Below are positions 17,727 to 25,866 of a stretch of 64,000 nt of DNA, piece after piece. Numbering within the stretch: position 1 is the first letter of the stretch; each line of letters begins with the position of its first letter. Origin of the DNA: DATAZK01 sp963711145 (GTDB lineage: Bacteria > Actinomycetota > Actinomycetes > Frankiales > Frankiaceae); contig CAVQDA010000008.1 in assembly GCA_963711145.1 (NCBI GenBank), forward strand, positions 806,001 through 870,000, given 5' to 3'. The notes under the pieces are model-generated. The model had not been told where the DNA came from, searched no databases, and worked only from the letters and a program-made list of their open reading frames with translations. The position numbers and the translations under genes were made by a program.

Positions 17727-18440
17727 TCAGGGCTTGCGCAGCCCGAGCTCTGCGACCATCCGGCGCATCTGGAAGTCGAAGTGCGCCGTGTAGTCGTGGA
17801 TGACGTTGCGGAGGTGGCCGAACAGCTCGAAGCTGACGATGCCGATCAGCTCGACGTATCCCATGGCGACCCGGCCGAGCTGGTGGACGGTGAGGTCCGG
17901 CGCCGCCTGCTCCCCGAGTGTCGAGAGGTCCGCGCGCAGCACCTTCGGCATCGCCAGCTCCGGCGCGGGGTCGTGCAACCGGCCGGCGACGGCGCAGTCG
18001 TTGACGATGCCCAGCAGCAGCAGCGGGATCCGTGCCGCGGGGTCGATGGTGTCGAGCGGCGCCTGGTAGCCCGGAACCGGACTTCCGTAGATGAGGGCGA
18101 ACTCCTGCGGGTGGGTGAGCGCCCACTCGCGTACCGCCCGGGCAGTCGCGATCCACCGGCCCGCATGATCAGCCCGGCGCACAGCGGATTCATCGAGCTC
18201 CGCGGCGGCTCCGACGGCGTCGTAGGCGTCCACGATCAGGGCAGTGAGCAGCTCGTCACGGCTGGGGAAGTACCGGTAGACCGCCGAGGATGCCATGTTC
18301 AGCTCGCGCGCGACGGCTCGTAACGAGAGCGCGGCCGCCCCGGAGTCCGCCAGCTGCTGGCGGGCGACGCTCTTGATCTCGCGGGTGAGCTCGGCGCGCA
18401 CTCTGGCGCGTGCACCCTGTGACGCGCTGGTGACCGTCAT
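17727..18440 (-). CDS. TetR family transcriptional regulator
   Basis: A 237-residue TetR repressor. The helix-turn-helix is SLRAVARELNMASSAVYRYF followed by PSRDELLTALI, and the C-terminal ligand domain resembles the WHG-type (TetR_C_13-like) class. The ATG at 18440 is chosen over a frame extending to 18476. It is divergent from a Ddn-type gene, with two copies of the 17-bp palindrome CGAGAGC-N3-GCTCTCG between them, so it probably represses that gene and itself. Confidence 0.92.
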   Translation of the reverse strand: MTVTSASQGARARVRAELTREIKSVARQQLADSGAAALSLRAVARELNMASSAVYRYFPSRDELLTALIVDAYDAVGAAAELDESAVRRADHAGRWIATARAVREWALTHPQEFALIYGSPVPGYQAPLDTIDPAARIPLLLLGIVNDCAVAGRLHDPAPELAMPKVLRADLSTLGEQAAPDLTVHQLGRVAMGYVELIGIVSFELFGHLRNVIHDYTAHFDFQMRRMVAELGLRKP

Positions 18441-18480
18441 GGCATTCACTATGCTCCCGATCCGGAGCAATGGCAAGAAT

Positions 18481-18551
18481 CGAGAGCAGTGCTCTTGACA
18501 GCGCCACGCTCAGGGGGCAGAGTTGTCGACGAACCGAGAGCACCGCTCTCG
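18481..18551. promoter_or_regulatory. Two TetR operators and promoter of the Ddn-type gene
   Basis: Site 1 is CGAGAGCAGTGCTCTTG (18481-18497) and site 2 is CGAGAGCACCGCTCTCG (18535-18551), both of form CGAGAGC-N3-GCTCTyG, with centres 54 bp apart. A perfect -35 hexamer TTGACA sits at 18495-18500, overlapping site 1, and a weak -10 (CAGAGT, 18518-18523) follows at a 17-bp spacing. Site 2 falls just downstream of the predicted start of transcription. This is a classic repression layout; binding itself is inferred. Confidence 0.75.
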
Positions 18552-18573
18552 AATAAGAGCCGAGGAGCGGAAG

Positions 18574-19026
18574 ATGACCGAGACCCGTTACCTGAAGCCC
18601 GGTTGGTTCACCCGCAATGTCTTCAACCGCGCGGTGCGGCGGCTGACCCGGATGGGAATCAGCGTCATGGGCTCGCGGGAGCTGCGCGTGCAGGGCCGCA
18701 AGAGCGGTCAGTGGCGGAGCAATCCCGTGAACCTGCTGACGATCGACGGCCAGCGCTATCTGGTCTCGCCCCGGGGGATCACCCAGTGGGTGCGCAACCT
18801 TCGGGCGGCTGGCACCGGGGAGCTTCGCGTCGGACGCCGGGTGCAGGCCTTCCGCGGCGAGGAACTGGGCGATGACGTCAAGGGGCCGATCATTCGGGAG
18901 TACTTGCACAAGTGGAAGTGGGAGGTCGGCGCATTCTTCGAGGGGATCGACGCCGACAGCTCTGACGCGGAGCTGGCTGCCGTCGCGGATGGTTTCCCGG
19001 TCTTCCGGGTACTCGATCCGGCCTGA
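18574..19026 (+). CDS. Deazaflavin (F420)-dependent nitroreductase family protein (Ddn-like)
   Basis: A 150-residue split-barrel protein of the Ddn family, which uses coenzyme F420 to reduce nitroaromatics, quinones or enones at the membrane. The signature LRVQGRKSGQWRSNPVNLLT and YLVSPRGITQWVRNLRAAG, followed by GRRVQAFRGEEL, is diagnostic. The ATG at 18574 has a GAGGAG ribosome site. It is controlled by its own TTGACA promoter with flanking TetR sites, so expression should be inducible by the regulator's ligand. Confidence 0.9.
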   Translation: MTETRYLKPGWFTRNVFNRAVRRLTRMGISVMGSRELRVQGRKSGQWRSNPVNLLTIDGQRYLVSPRGITQWVRNLRAAGTGELRVGRRVQAFRGEELGDDVKGPIIREYLHKWKWEVGAFFEGIDADSSDAELAAVADGFPVFRVLDPA

Positions 19027-19031
19027 CACGT

Positions 19032-19124
19032 CTAGCGGTTCTTGCCCTCCGTGAACACGCCGTAGAGCATGATCGCCAGCAGCAGCGCCATCAGGGTGAA
19101 GAAGAAGATGTATTGACCGGCCAT
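19032..19124 (-). CDS. 30-residue single-span membrane peptide
   Basis: A short frame beginning at ATG 19124 with a perfect AGGAGG at 19134-19139 reads MAGQYIFFFTLMALLLAIML and then YGVFTEGKNR. It is a single transmembrane helix with a short charged tail, the form of small regulatory or complex-stabilising membrane peptides. The excellent ribosome site and exact hydrophobic length argue it is real. No family is recognised. It is convergent with the Ddn-type gene, 5 bases after its stop. Confidence 0.65.
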   Translation of the reverse strand: MAGQYIFFFTLMALLLAIMLYGVFTEGKNR

Positions 19125-19330
19125 CGCAGATCGCCTCCTGACCTGCAGTCACAGTTGGGATCACGGAACCGCAGGTCGCGGACCACTCTACGCGCCCCGG
19201 TCTCGGCGCGCCGTCCGGTCGTGGCACGCCGCGATACAGGCAATCCGCTGTAGCGCCGGGCGGGCACACTTCCCCGACAAGCACATCGGTTCTTCTTGTC
19301 TGGCTGGCGACCCGCGCCGGACGAGGCCGG

Positions 19331-19705
19331 CTACCGGTGCGGGCGGCACACGAGAGTGATCTCGTTCAGCAGTTCAGCGGGCGTGGGATTGGTCAGCAGC
19401 CGGGCGCCGACCCGATCGGCCACGGCCTGTAGGCGCTTGCTGGGTGAGGTGCGTGTGGTCGCCAGCAAGGGCAGCTGAGGCAGCGCCCGGGAGATGCCCT
19501 CGAGCTCGGCCGGGTCGGGCTCGGGCAGGACGGCGACGTCGGCGAGCCGGCTCCCGGTCTTCGGGACGACGACGAGATGCACCGCGCCCGCCAGCTGACC
19601 GGCGAGCGTGGAGGCACTCTGGCCGGCGGACGGATTCAGCCAGACGTCGATGAGCGGCCGCGTGCCACGCGCGTGGTGGTATTTCCCGCTGAACCAGGTG
19701 GACAT
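19331..19705 (-). CDS. Hypothetical protein (124 aa)
   Basis: A soluble-looking 124-residue protein starting MSTWFSGKYHHARGTRPLID with alternating hydrophobic strands (AGAVHLVVVPKTG, ALPQLPLLATTRTS) and a C-terminal helix LLNEITLVCR. A GAAGGGG ribosome site precedes ATG 19705. It begins 16 bases after a small Tat-signal gene that has a frameshift, so the two are probably co-transcribed. I recognise no family; an alpha/beta fold is plausible. Confidence 0.6.
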   Translation of the reverse strand: MSTWFSGKYHHARGTRPLIDVWLNPSAGQSASTLAGQLAGAVHLVVVPKTGSRLADVAVLPEPDPAELEGISRALPQLPLLATTRTSPSKRLQAVADRVGARLLTNPTPAELLNEITLVCRPHR

Positions 19706-19720
19706 GCGCTGCCCCTTCGT

Positions 19721-19955
19721 TCACGCAGCGTCGCTGCTGCTGAACCCAGGATTCGCCGCGGCGCTGTAGGCCCCCTGTGCGACGACTGTGGGGAGGCCGT
19801 GAGGGCGTCGCTGCGGTGCCCGTGCTGTGACTGCGGTCGGCAGCGGTCGCGTTGCGGGCGAGCATGCCGACGCCGCCGGCTCCCACGGTGGCGAACGCGG
19901 CCAGCCCCGCCGTCATCGCGGTGACCTGGCGACGGCCTGTCCTGCGCGTAGTCAT
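19721..19955 (-). pseudogene. Small exported protein with Tat-like signal, frameshifted
   Basis: From ATG 19955 the frame reads MTTRRTGRRQVTAMTAGLAA followed by more hydrophobic sequence, a twin-arginine-like signal, then a T/S/P-rich linker. The natural C-terminus GAYSAAANPGFSSSDAA with a TGA at 19721 lies in the +1 frame. The total length is one base more than a multiple of three, which fits one extra C in the CCCC run in the linker. Without the indel it would be a 77-residue exported protein. Sequencing error is as likely as decay. Function unknown. Confidence 0.5.
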
Positions 19956-20072
19956 GCCCTGACCCTCGGAGGCGGGCCTGGCTGCCAGCTGTGTTTGCCG
20001 GAAGAGGCGCCTATGGGGCGCGGAAAGGTGGGCGATACGTTCGGGAAACCTAGGCCAATCGGAGCTACTCGA

Positions 20073-21047
20073 ATGACACTTTTGCAGGGCATACGCGTGC
20101 TTGACGTGACCACGTTCCTCGCCGGCCCGCTCGCTACGCGCGCGCTCGCGGATCTCGGCGCCGATGTGCTGAAGGTCGAGCCGCCGGCGGGGGATCCGAC
20201 CCGCGCCGGGTGGACCGGGGGGCCCGACCCGTCGTTCTACTGGCGGGCGCTGCACGGGGGTCGCCGTTCTGTGGTGCTCGATCTCGCAAGCCCCCCGGAC
20301 AAGGAGGAATTCCTGCGGCTCGCGTCGGAGGCGGACGTCGTGCTGGAGAACATGCGCCCCGGCGTGACGGCCCGTTTCGGCGTCGACGGACCGTCGCTGC
20401 GCCAGCTCTTCCCCCGGCTCGTCACGTGTGCCATCACCGGCTTCGACGCGGGCGACGAGCTCGCCGGGATCTCCGCGACGGACGGTCCGGTGCAGGCCTG
20501 GACCGGTGCCGTGGAGCTGATGGAGTTCTGGAGCGGCGAGGCGCTTCCCATGCCGGTGCAGGCGGGCGATGTGGCCGGCGGTGCCGTCGCCGCGCAAGGA
20601 GTACTCGCCGCGCTGGTCGCCCGCTCGCGTACCGGCATCGGCGCGCATGTGCAGGTCAGCCTGGCGAGCGCGCTTCGGCAGTGGATGGCGGTGACGGACC
20701 GGACGGGGACGCTGCGCTCCCCGGCGACGCTGGTGCTGACCGGCAGCGACGGGAGCCGGTTCCTGGTTCAGACGCCGATGCGTTTCGCCGCGAAGCTGCT
20801 CGAGCTGCTCGAGCTGGACCCTGATATCCCCCGCGCCGAGATTGCCGACGCGGCGGCGCGCGCCGTGGCCGGCGAGCCCTCCGCGGTCTGGCTCGAACGA
20901 TTGTGGGCCGCCGGGATTCCCGCCGCGCCCGTACGGCCACTCGACAGCGAGGTCCCCCCGCCGCCCTGGACCATCGACGGCGTGCCGCTGCAGGCCGCCG
21001 GGCCCCCGCCGCCGCTCGGTGCCAACAACGGTGAGGGCTGGCGATGA
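20073..21047 (+). CDS. CaiB/BaiF family CoA transferase
   Basis: A 324-residue class III CoA transferase. The N-terminus GIRVLDVTTFLAGPLATRAL and LADLGADVLKVEPPAGDP is diagnostic; VLENMRPGV and a likely catalytic aspartate in QAGDVAGGAVAAQG follow. It is shorter than the usual about 400 residues but keeps both ends. It moves CoA between carboxylic acids. First gene in an operon with a quinone-type oxidoreductase (ATGA-like overlap) and an aldehyde dehydrogenase, suggesting activation and oxidation of a small acid/aldehyde. Confidence 0.88.
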   Translation: MTLLQGIRVLDVTTFLAGPLATRALADLGADVLKVEPPAGDPTRAGWTGGPDPSFYWRALHGGRRSVVLDLASPPDKEEFLRLASEADVVLENMRPGVTARFGVDGPSLRQLFPRLVTCAITGFDAGDELAGISATDGPVQAWTGAVELMEFWSGEALPMPVQAGDVAGGAVAAQGVLAALVARSRTGIGAHVQVSLASALRQWMAVTDRTGTLRSPATLVLTGSDGSRFLVQTPMRFAAKLLELLELDPDIPRAEIADAAARAVAGEPSAVWLERLWAAGIPAAPVRPLDSEVPPPPWTIDGVPLQAAGPPPPLGANNGEGWR

Positions 21048-22087
21048 GCGGCGCGATGAGGGGCTGGTCGGTCGTCCGTCACGGCGCACCCGCTGACGTC
21101 ATGGAATTCGGCGAGCTCCCGACCCCGGAGCCCGAGCCGGGCACGGTCACCCTGCGCGTCGGCGCCGCAGCCCTGAACCTGCCCGACGAGCGGCTGTGTC
21201 GCGGGACGTATCAAATGCGTCCCGAGCTGCCGTTCACGCCGGGGTTCGAGGCGTCGGGCCTCGTCGAGGCGGTGGGCGAGGGGGTCGATCCTGCGCTCGT
21301 CGGGCGTCACGTCGTCGGAGTCGCCGGGCCGCCGCGCGGAGCGCTCGCCGAGGTCGCGCAGATCCGCAGCACCGGGCTCTACGCGATGCCGGAGGATGTC
21401 TCGGACACCGCCGCCGCCGCGATGCTCATCGCGTTCACCACCGGGCACCTGGCGCTGCACCGGCGAGGCAAGTTGCGGGCCGGGGAGACGCTGCTCGTGC
21501 ATGCGGGTGCCGGCGGGGTGGGCTCAGCGGCCATTCAGCTCGGCGTCCTCGCGGGGGCGCAGGTGATTGCCACGGCTGGGGGACCGTCGAAGGTCGAGCT
21601 CTGCCGCCAGCTCGGCGCTCACGTCGCCCTCGACTACCGCGACCTCGACATGCGGGGGCTGGTCGACGCCGTGAAGGCAGCGACCGGCGGCCGCGGGGTC
21701 GACGTCGTCTACGACTCGGTGGGAGGCGACGTGCTGCACGCCTCGCGGCGGGTGCTGGTCCGCGAAGGGCGCCTGCTGGTCGTCGGTTTCGCCAGCGGCG
21801 AGCTGGCCGACCTTCCCACCAATCACGCCCTGTATCGCAACTACGACGTGGTCGGCGTCTACGCGGGGGGTTACAGCGGCGCCGAGGACGCGGGCTATCG
21901 CCGCGAGATGTGGGAGGAACTGCTGGGATACGCGAGGGACGGCCGGATCCGGCCGGTGATCGACCGCGAATTGCCGCTGGACGGCGACGTCCCGGGCGCG
22001 CTGACGGACCTCGCGGAGCGGCGCACCGTCGGCAAAATTGTGATCCAGGTCACCGATCCCGCCCGCACGCTGTCAGCCAGCCCATAG
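21044..22087 (+). CDS. NADPH:quinone oxidoreductase-type MDR protein
   Basis: A 347-residue zinc-independent MDR enzyme. LPFTPGFEASGLVEAVGEG is the GroES-fold segment and LLVHAGAGGVGSAAIQLGVL is the NADPH-binding Rossmann motif (AGGVG). This class includes quinone reductases, crotonyl-CoA reductases and enone reductases. The start overlaps the CoA transferase stop. In this operon a reductase of an enoyl-type intermediate is a reasonable inference. Confidence 0.9.
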   Translation: MSGAMRGWSVVRHGAPADVMEFGELPTPEPEPGTVTLRVGAAALNLPDERLCRGTYQMRPELPFTPGFEASGLVEAVGEGVDPALVGRHVVGVAGPPRGALAEVAQIRSTGLYAMPEDVSDTAAAAMLIAFTTGHLALHRRGKLRAGETLLVHAGAGGVGSAAIQLGVLAGAQVIATAGGPSKVELCRQLGAHVALDYRDLDMRGLVDAVKAATGGRGVDVVYDSVGGDVLHASRRVLVREGRLLVVGFASGELADLPTNHALYRNYDVVGVYAGGYSGAEDAGYRREMWEELLGYARDGRIRPVIDRELPLDGDVPGALTDLAERRTVGKIVIQVTDPARTLSASP

Positions 22088-22098
22088 TCTCTGACCCC

Positions 22099-23664
22099 AT
22101 GAGCCTGACGTTGAAGCGCGGCACCTCGTGGTGGGAGACCTACGCCCGGTGCGTGGATGTGGCTCCCGAAGCCTTCGATTCCGACCGGTTGCGCAACCTG
22201 ATGCACGGCGAGTGGCGACGGGTGGGCACTCCCGGCGATCACGTCACACCGGTCGACGGCACCCCGATTCCCGGGCCGCCGCGTATCGACTTCGATTCCG
22301 CGGTGGAGGCCGTTGCCGCCGCCTGCCAGGAACATCGCGATTGGGCGAAGGTGAGCCTGGACGAGCGCCAGCTCCGGGTCACCGAGGCCGTCGACGCGCT
22401 GACCGCGCACCGCGATCTGCTGGCCCTGCTGCTGGTCTGGGAGATCGGCAAACCGTGGCGGCTGGCCTGTGCTGACGTCGACCGCGCGCTGGACGGTGTG
22501 CGCTGGTACGTCGGCGAGATCGAGCGGCAGCTGACCGATCGCCAAGGCCGGCTGCGTTCGCCCTTGACCGGCCCGGTGTCCAACATCGCGAGCTGGAACT
22601 ACCCGATGAGCGTGCAGGTGCACGCCGAGCTCGTGCAGATGCTGGCCGGCAACGCCGTCGTCGCCAAGACCCCGAGCCAGGGCGGGTTCCATTGCCTGAC
22701 GCTCGCGCATGCCCTGATGCGCCGCTGCGGGCTCCCGGTCACCCTGGTCTCGGGACAGGGGGCGTCGCTCGGCGAGGCGCTGATCCGCAGCGAGGGCCTC
22801 GGCGCGCTCGCGTTCGTCGGCGGCCGCTCGAACGGGCGTAAGGCCGCGGTGGCGCTGGCCGACACCGGCCGCCGTCACATGCTCGAGCAGGAGGGCCTGA
22901 ACACCTGGGGCGTATGGGATTTCGGTGACTGGGACGAGCTGGCCGCGCACCTTCGCAAGGGCTTCGAGTACGCCAAGCAGCGCTGCACGGCCTACCCGCG
23001 CTACGTGGTGCAGCGCCGGCTCATGCCCGCCTTTCTGGAGATGTACCTGCCGGTCGTCAAGGCGATCAAGTTCGGTCATCCGCTGGCGGTCGAGGCTGGC
23101 GATGACCCGATGCCCGAGCTGGACTACGGCCCGGTGATTCATGCGACCAAGGCCAGCGACCTGGCCGACGCGTACGACGAGGCGCTGCGGGGTCACGGCA
23201 TCCCGATCTATCACGGGCGGCTTCACGACGGGTCGTTCCTCGACGGGCAGGACACCTCGGCCTACGTCGCGCCGTCGTGCGTCCTGCAGCCGCCGGCGTC
23301 CTGGTCGCTGCACCACGCCGAGCCGTTCGGCCCGCTGGATTCGATCGTCGTCGTGGACACCGAGTCCGAACTGCTGGCCGCGATGAATGCGAGCAACGGC
23401 TCGCTGGTCGGCAGCATCGCGACCGACGACCCGGACTTCGGGGCGCGCATCGCCGAGCAGACGATGGCCTTCAAGGTCGGCGTCAACAAGCCGCGCAGCC
23501 GGGGAGACCGGGAGGAGGTCTTCGGCGGGATGGGCGAGTCCTGGAAGGGCGCGTTCGTCGGCGGTGACTTGCTGGTGCAGGCGGTCACGATGGGCCCGGA
23601 GGGCCAGAAGGAGCGCCTGCACGGCAACTTCCCCGGCTACTCGAGCTACCCGGGCCGTTTCTAG
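22099..23664 (+). CDS. Aldehyde dehydrogenase family protein
   Basis: A 521-residue ALDH superfamily member. GPVSNIASWNYPMSVQVHAE is the N-terminal cofactor-binding segment (PWNxP-like), ALAFVGGRSNGRKAAVALA is the Rossmann loop, and KGFEYAKQRCTAYPRYVV carries the catalytic cysteine. The usual ELGGK glutamate motif is changed to LEQEGLNTWGV, so this is an unusual subfamily. It would oxidise an aldehyde to an acid or acyl-CoA in the cytoplasm. Last in the CoA transferase operon, 11 bases after the reductase. Confidence 0.85.
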   Translation: MSLTLKRGTSWWETYARCVDVAPEAFDSDRLRNLMHGEWRRVGTPGDHVTPVDGTPIPGPPRIDFDSAVEAVAAACQEHRDWAKVSLDERQLRVTEAVDALTAHRDLLALLLVWEIGKPWRLACADVDRALDGVRWYVGEIERQLTDRQGRLRSPLTGPVSNIASWNYPMSVQVHAELVQMLAGNAVVAKTPSQGGFHCLTLAHALMRRCGLPVTLVSGQGASLGEALIRSEGLGALAFVGGRSNGRKAAVALADTGRRHMLEQEGLNTWGVWDFGDWDELAAHLRKGFEYAKQRCTAYPRYVVQRRLMPAFLEMYLPVVKAIKFGHPLAVEAGDDPMPELDYGPVIHATKASDLADAYDEALRGHGIPIYHGRLHDGSFLDGQDTSAYVAPSCVLQPPASWSLHHAEPFGPLDSIVVVDTESELLAAMNASNGSLVGSIATDDPDFGARIAEQTMAFKVGVNKPRSRGDREEVFGGMGESWKGAFVGGDLLVQAVTMGPEGQKERLHGNFPGYSSYPGRF

Positions 23665-23677
23665 GCGCGGCGCCCGG

Positions 23678-24655
23678 TCAGGGTTCCAGCACGACCTTGA
23701 TGGCCCCCGCCGAGCGATCAGCGGCGACCGCGAAAGCCTTCGGGGCCTGATCGAGCGGGAACCGGTGGGTGATCATCGCAGCCGCGACTTCCGGCATGGC
23801 CGCGAGCAGCCGTGCCGACTCCTGCATGTCGGTGGTGCCTCCCTCGGCGCTGGTGCCCGGGCCGTGCATCGTCGCGGTCACCACCACCGCCTCCGTGGAG
23901 GCGAAGAACATCGGGAATTGCACGGGTTCCCACTGGCTCGAGACGATCACCAGGGTGCCGCCGGGGCGTAACACCTCGAAGGATCGGGCGATCGAACCTG
24001 AGGTGCCCGCCGCGTCGACCACGACGTCGTACTCGGCGTCGGCTTCGTCGGTCACCATGCCCGCACCGATCGCGGCGGCGGCGGCCCGCTGAGCGTCGTG
24101 GCGGGCGGCTACGTCGACCCGGCAGTCAAAGAAGCGTGCCACCGAGACGGCGCCGAGCCCGATGCTCCCGGCGCCGACGACGGCGACCCGATCGCCGGCC
24201 GTCACCCCTGCCCGGCGCAGCGCGTGCACCGAGCATGCGATCGGTTCGACCAGGCAGGCATTGCGTTCGGACAGGCCCGCCGGGAGCGCCACGACATTGC
24301 GGGGGTCCACCAGGATCCGGTCGGCCATGCCGCCCTCGGGCCCCACCCCGTAGATGCGCGAGTTGCCGGTCCGGCACTGCTGCGGTTCGTTCGCGAGGCA
24401 GCGGTCGCAGCTCCCGCACGGCACCAGCGGCCAGACCGTCACCGGGGTGCCGTCCTCGAGCCGGCCGCCGACCTCGTGCCCGAGGGTGAACGGCAGCGCG
24501 CCCCACTCGAGCATGTGCAGGTCTGACCCGCAGATCCCGGACGAGACGACGTGCACCACCGTCATCCCGTCGCGGTCACCTTCGGACACCTCCTGCACCT
24601 CGATGCCCACCGCGGTGTGGCGCACAGCCCGCATGGTCGCGTTCATCTCGTTCAC
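23678..24655 (-). CDS. Zinc-dependent alcohol dehydrogenase (MDR)
   Basis: A 325-residue zinc MDR enzyme. The catalytic-zinc ligands are in GICGSDLHMLEWG and LGHEVGG; the structural-zinc cysteines are in CGSCDRCLANEPQQC; the Rossmann motif is VAVVGAGSIGLGAVSVA. It resembles threonine/sorbitol-type dehydrogenases. The GTG at 24655 overlaps the upstream CoA transferase stop; the ATG at 24646 is an alternative. Third gene of an operon with an epimerase and a CoA transferase. Confidence 0.9.
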   Translation of the reverse strand: MNEMNATMRAVRHTAVGIEVQEVSEGDRDGMTVVHVVSSGICGSDLHMLEWGALPFTLGHEVGGRLEDGTPVTVWPLVPCGSCDRCLANEPQQCRTGNSRIYGVGPEGGMADRILVDPRNVVALPAGLSERNACLVEPIACSVHALRRAGVTAGDRVAVVGAGSIGLGAVSVARFFDCRVDVAARHDAQRAAAAAIGAGMVTDEADAEYDVVVDAAGTSGSIARSFEVLRPGGTLVIVSSQWEPVQFPMFFASTEAVVVTATMHGPGTSAEGGTTDMQESARLLAAMPEVAAAMITHRFPLDQAPKAFAVAADRSAGAIKVVLEP

Positions 24656-25866
24656 ATCACGGCTTTCTCGGCTCGAAGGGCGGCGATCTGGTCACCCATC
24701 CCGAACTGCGTCAGGATCTCGTCGGTGTGCTGGCCGAGCCCGGGCGCGGGGCTGCCGAGCGCGGCGGGGGTAGCGCTGAAGCGGGCCGGATGGCGGGGGA
24801 GCCGCACGCGTCCGGCGATCGGATGGTCGGACTCCTCGAACAGGCCGATCGCGACCGCGTGCGGATCGCGGGTGAGCTCGTCGGGGGCCAGGATCATGGC
24901 GAACGGGACGCGCTCGGCTTCGAAGTTCGCGGTCGCCTGCGCGGTGGTCATGTTCGCGGCCATCGCGTAACACATGTCCATGATCGGCTCCATCACGTCG
25001 CGATGCTTGATGCGCTCGGCGATGGTGGCGACCCGGGGATCGTCGTAGCCGGAGACCCCGAGACCGCGGCACATGCCGGCGAAGTCGTGGTCGGACGTCG
25101 GGGTGACGATGCCCCAACCGTCGACGAAGCGCATCGGGCGAAAACCCGCGACGAAGCTGGAATTCATCGAGTGGTCGGAGTCCAGCAGCACCTCGTTCGC
25201 GGCCGCATCCGCCCACAGGAAGGACACGACCGCGTCGGTCATCGACAGCTCGACGTGCTGGCCCCCGCCGCCGCGCTCCCGGCGCAGCAGGGCCGCCGCG
25301 ATCGCCTGGCTCGCGAAAAGGGCCGTGATCTTGTCGGCTGCCGTCTGCCGCAAGAAGACGGGCACGCCGTCGTACGGGTCGGCCTGGTTCATCGCCAGCC
25401 CGCCGTAGGCCTGGATGACGGTGTCGTACGCGCTGCGGTCGCGGTAGGGCCCGGTGCTCCCGAAGCCTGAGAGCGACGCGTACACGACGTCGGGGTTGTC
25501 GGCCCGCACGCCCTCGTAGCCGAGCCCGAGCCCGTCCATCACTCCCGGGCGGAAGTTCTGCAGCACGACGTCGGATGCGGCGGCGAGCCGCTTCACGACG
25601 GCTACCCCCTCGGGCTTGCTCAGGTCGGCGACGATCGAGCGCTTGCCGCGGTTGCAGACGAGGTACAGCGAGCTCATCCCGTTGACGGCGACCCCGACCC
25701 AGCGGGCAATGTCGCCGATGCCCGGACGCTCCACCTTGATGACGTCGGCGCCCTGGTCGGCCATCAGCGCCGCGGCGTACGGGCCGGTGAGCGCGATCGA
25801 CAGGTCGAGCACCCGGATCCCGCTCATGGCACCGTCCCCCGGTGGGGAGAGCACGCCGTCAGTCAT
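24652..25866 (-). CDS. CaiB/BaiF family CoA transferase
   Basis: A 404-residue class III CoA transferase of normal length. GIRVLDLSIALTGPYAAALM, QGADVIKVERPGIGD, NRGKRSIVADL and VVLQNFRPGVMDGLG are all family motifs; the likely catalytic aspartate is in RQTAADKITALFASQ. ATG 25866 has AAGGAG upstream and overlaps the stop of the epimerase gene by ATGA. It activates an acid by CoA exchange or carries out a racemase-type reaction, as in alpha-methylacyl-CoA racemase relatives. Confidence 0.92.
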   Translation of the reverse strand: MTDGVLSPPGDGAMSGIRVLDLSIALTGPYAAALMADQGADVIKVERPGIGDIARWVGVAVNGMSSLYLVCNRGKRSIVADLSKPEGVAVVKRLAAASDVVLQNFRPGVMDGLGLGYEGVRADNPDVVYASLSGFGSTGPYRDRSAYDTVIQAYGGLAMNQADPYDGVPVFLRQTAADKITALFASQAIAAALLRRERGGGGQHVELSMTDAVVSFLWADAAANEVLLDSDHSMNSSFVAGFRPMRFVDGWGIVTPTSDHDFAGMCRGLGVSGYDDPRVATIAERIKHRDVMEPIMDMCYAMAANMTTAQATANFEAERVPFAMILAPDELTRDPHAVAIGLFEESDHPIAGRVRLPRHPARFSATPAALGSPAPGLGQHTDEILTQFGMGDQIAALRAEKAVM

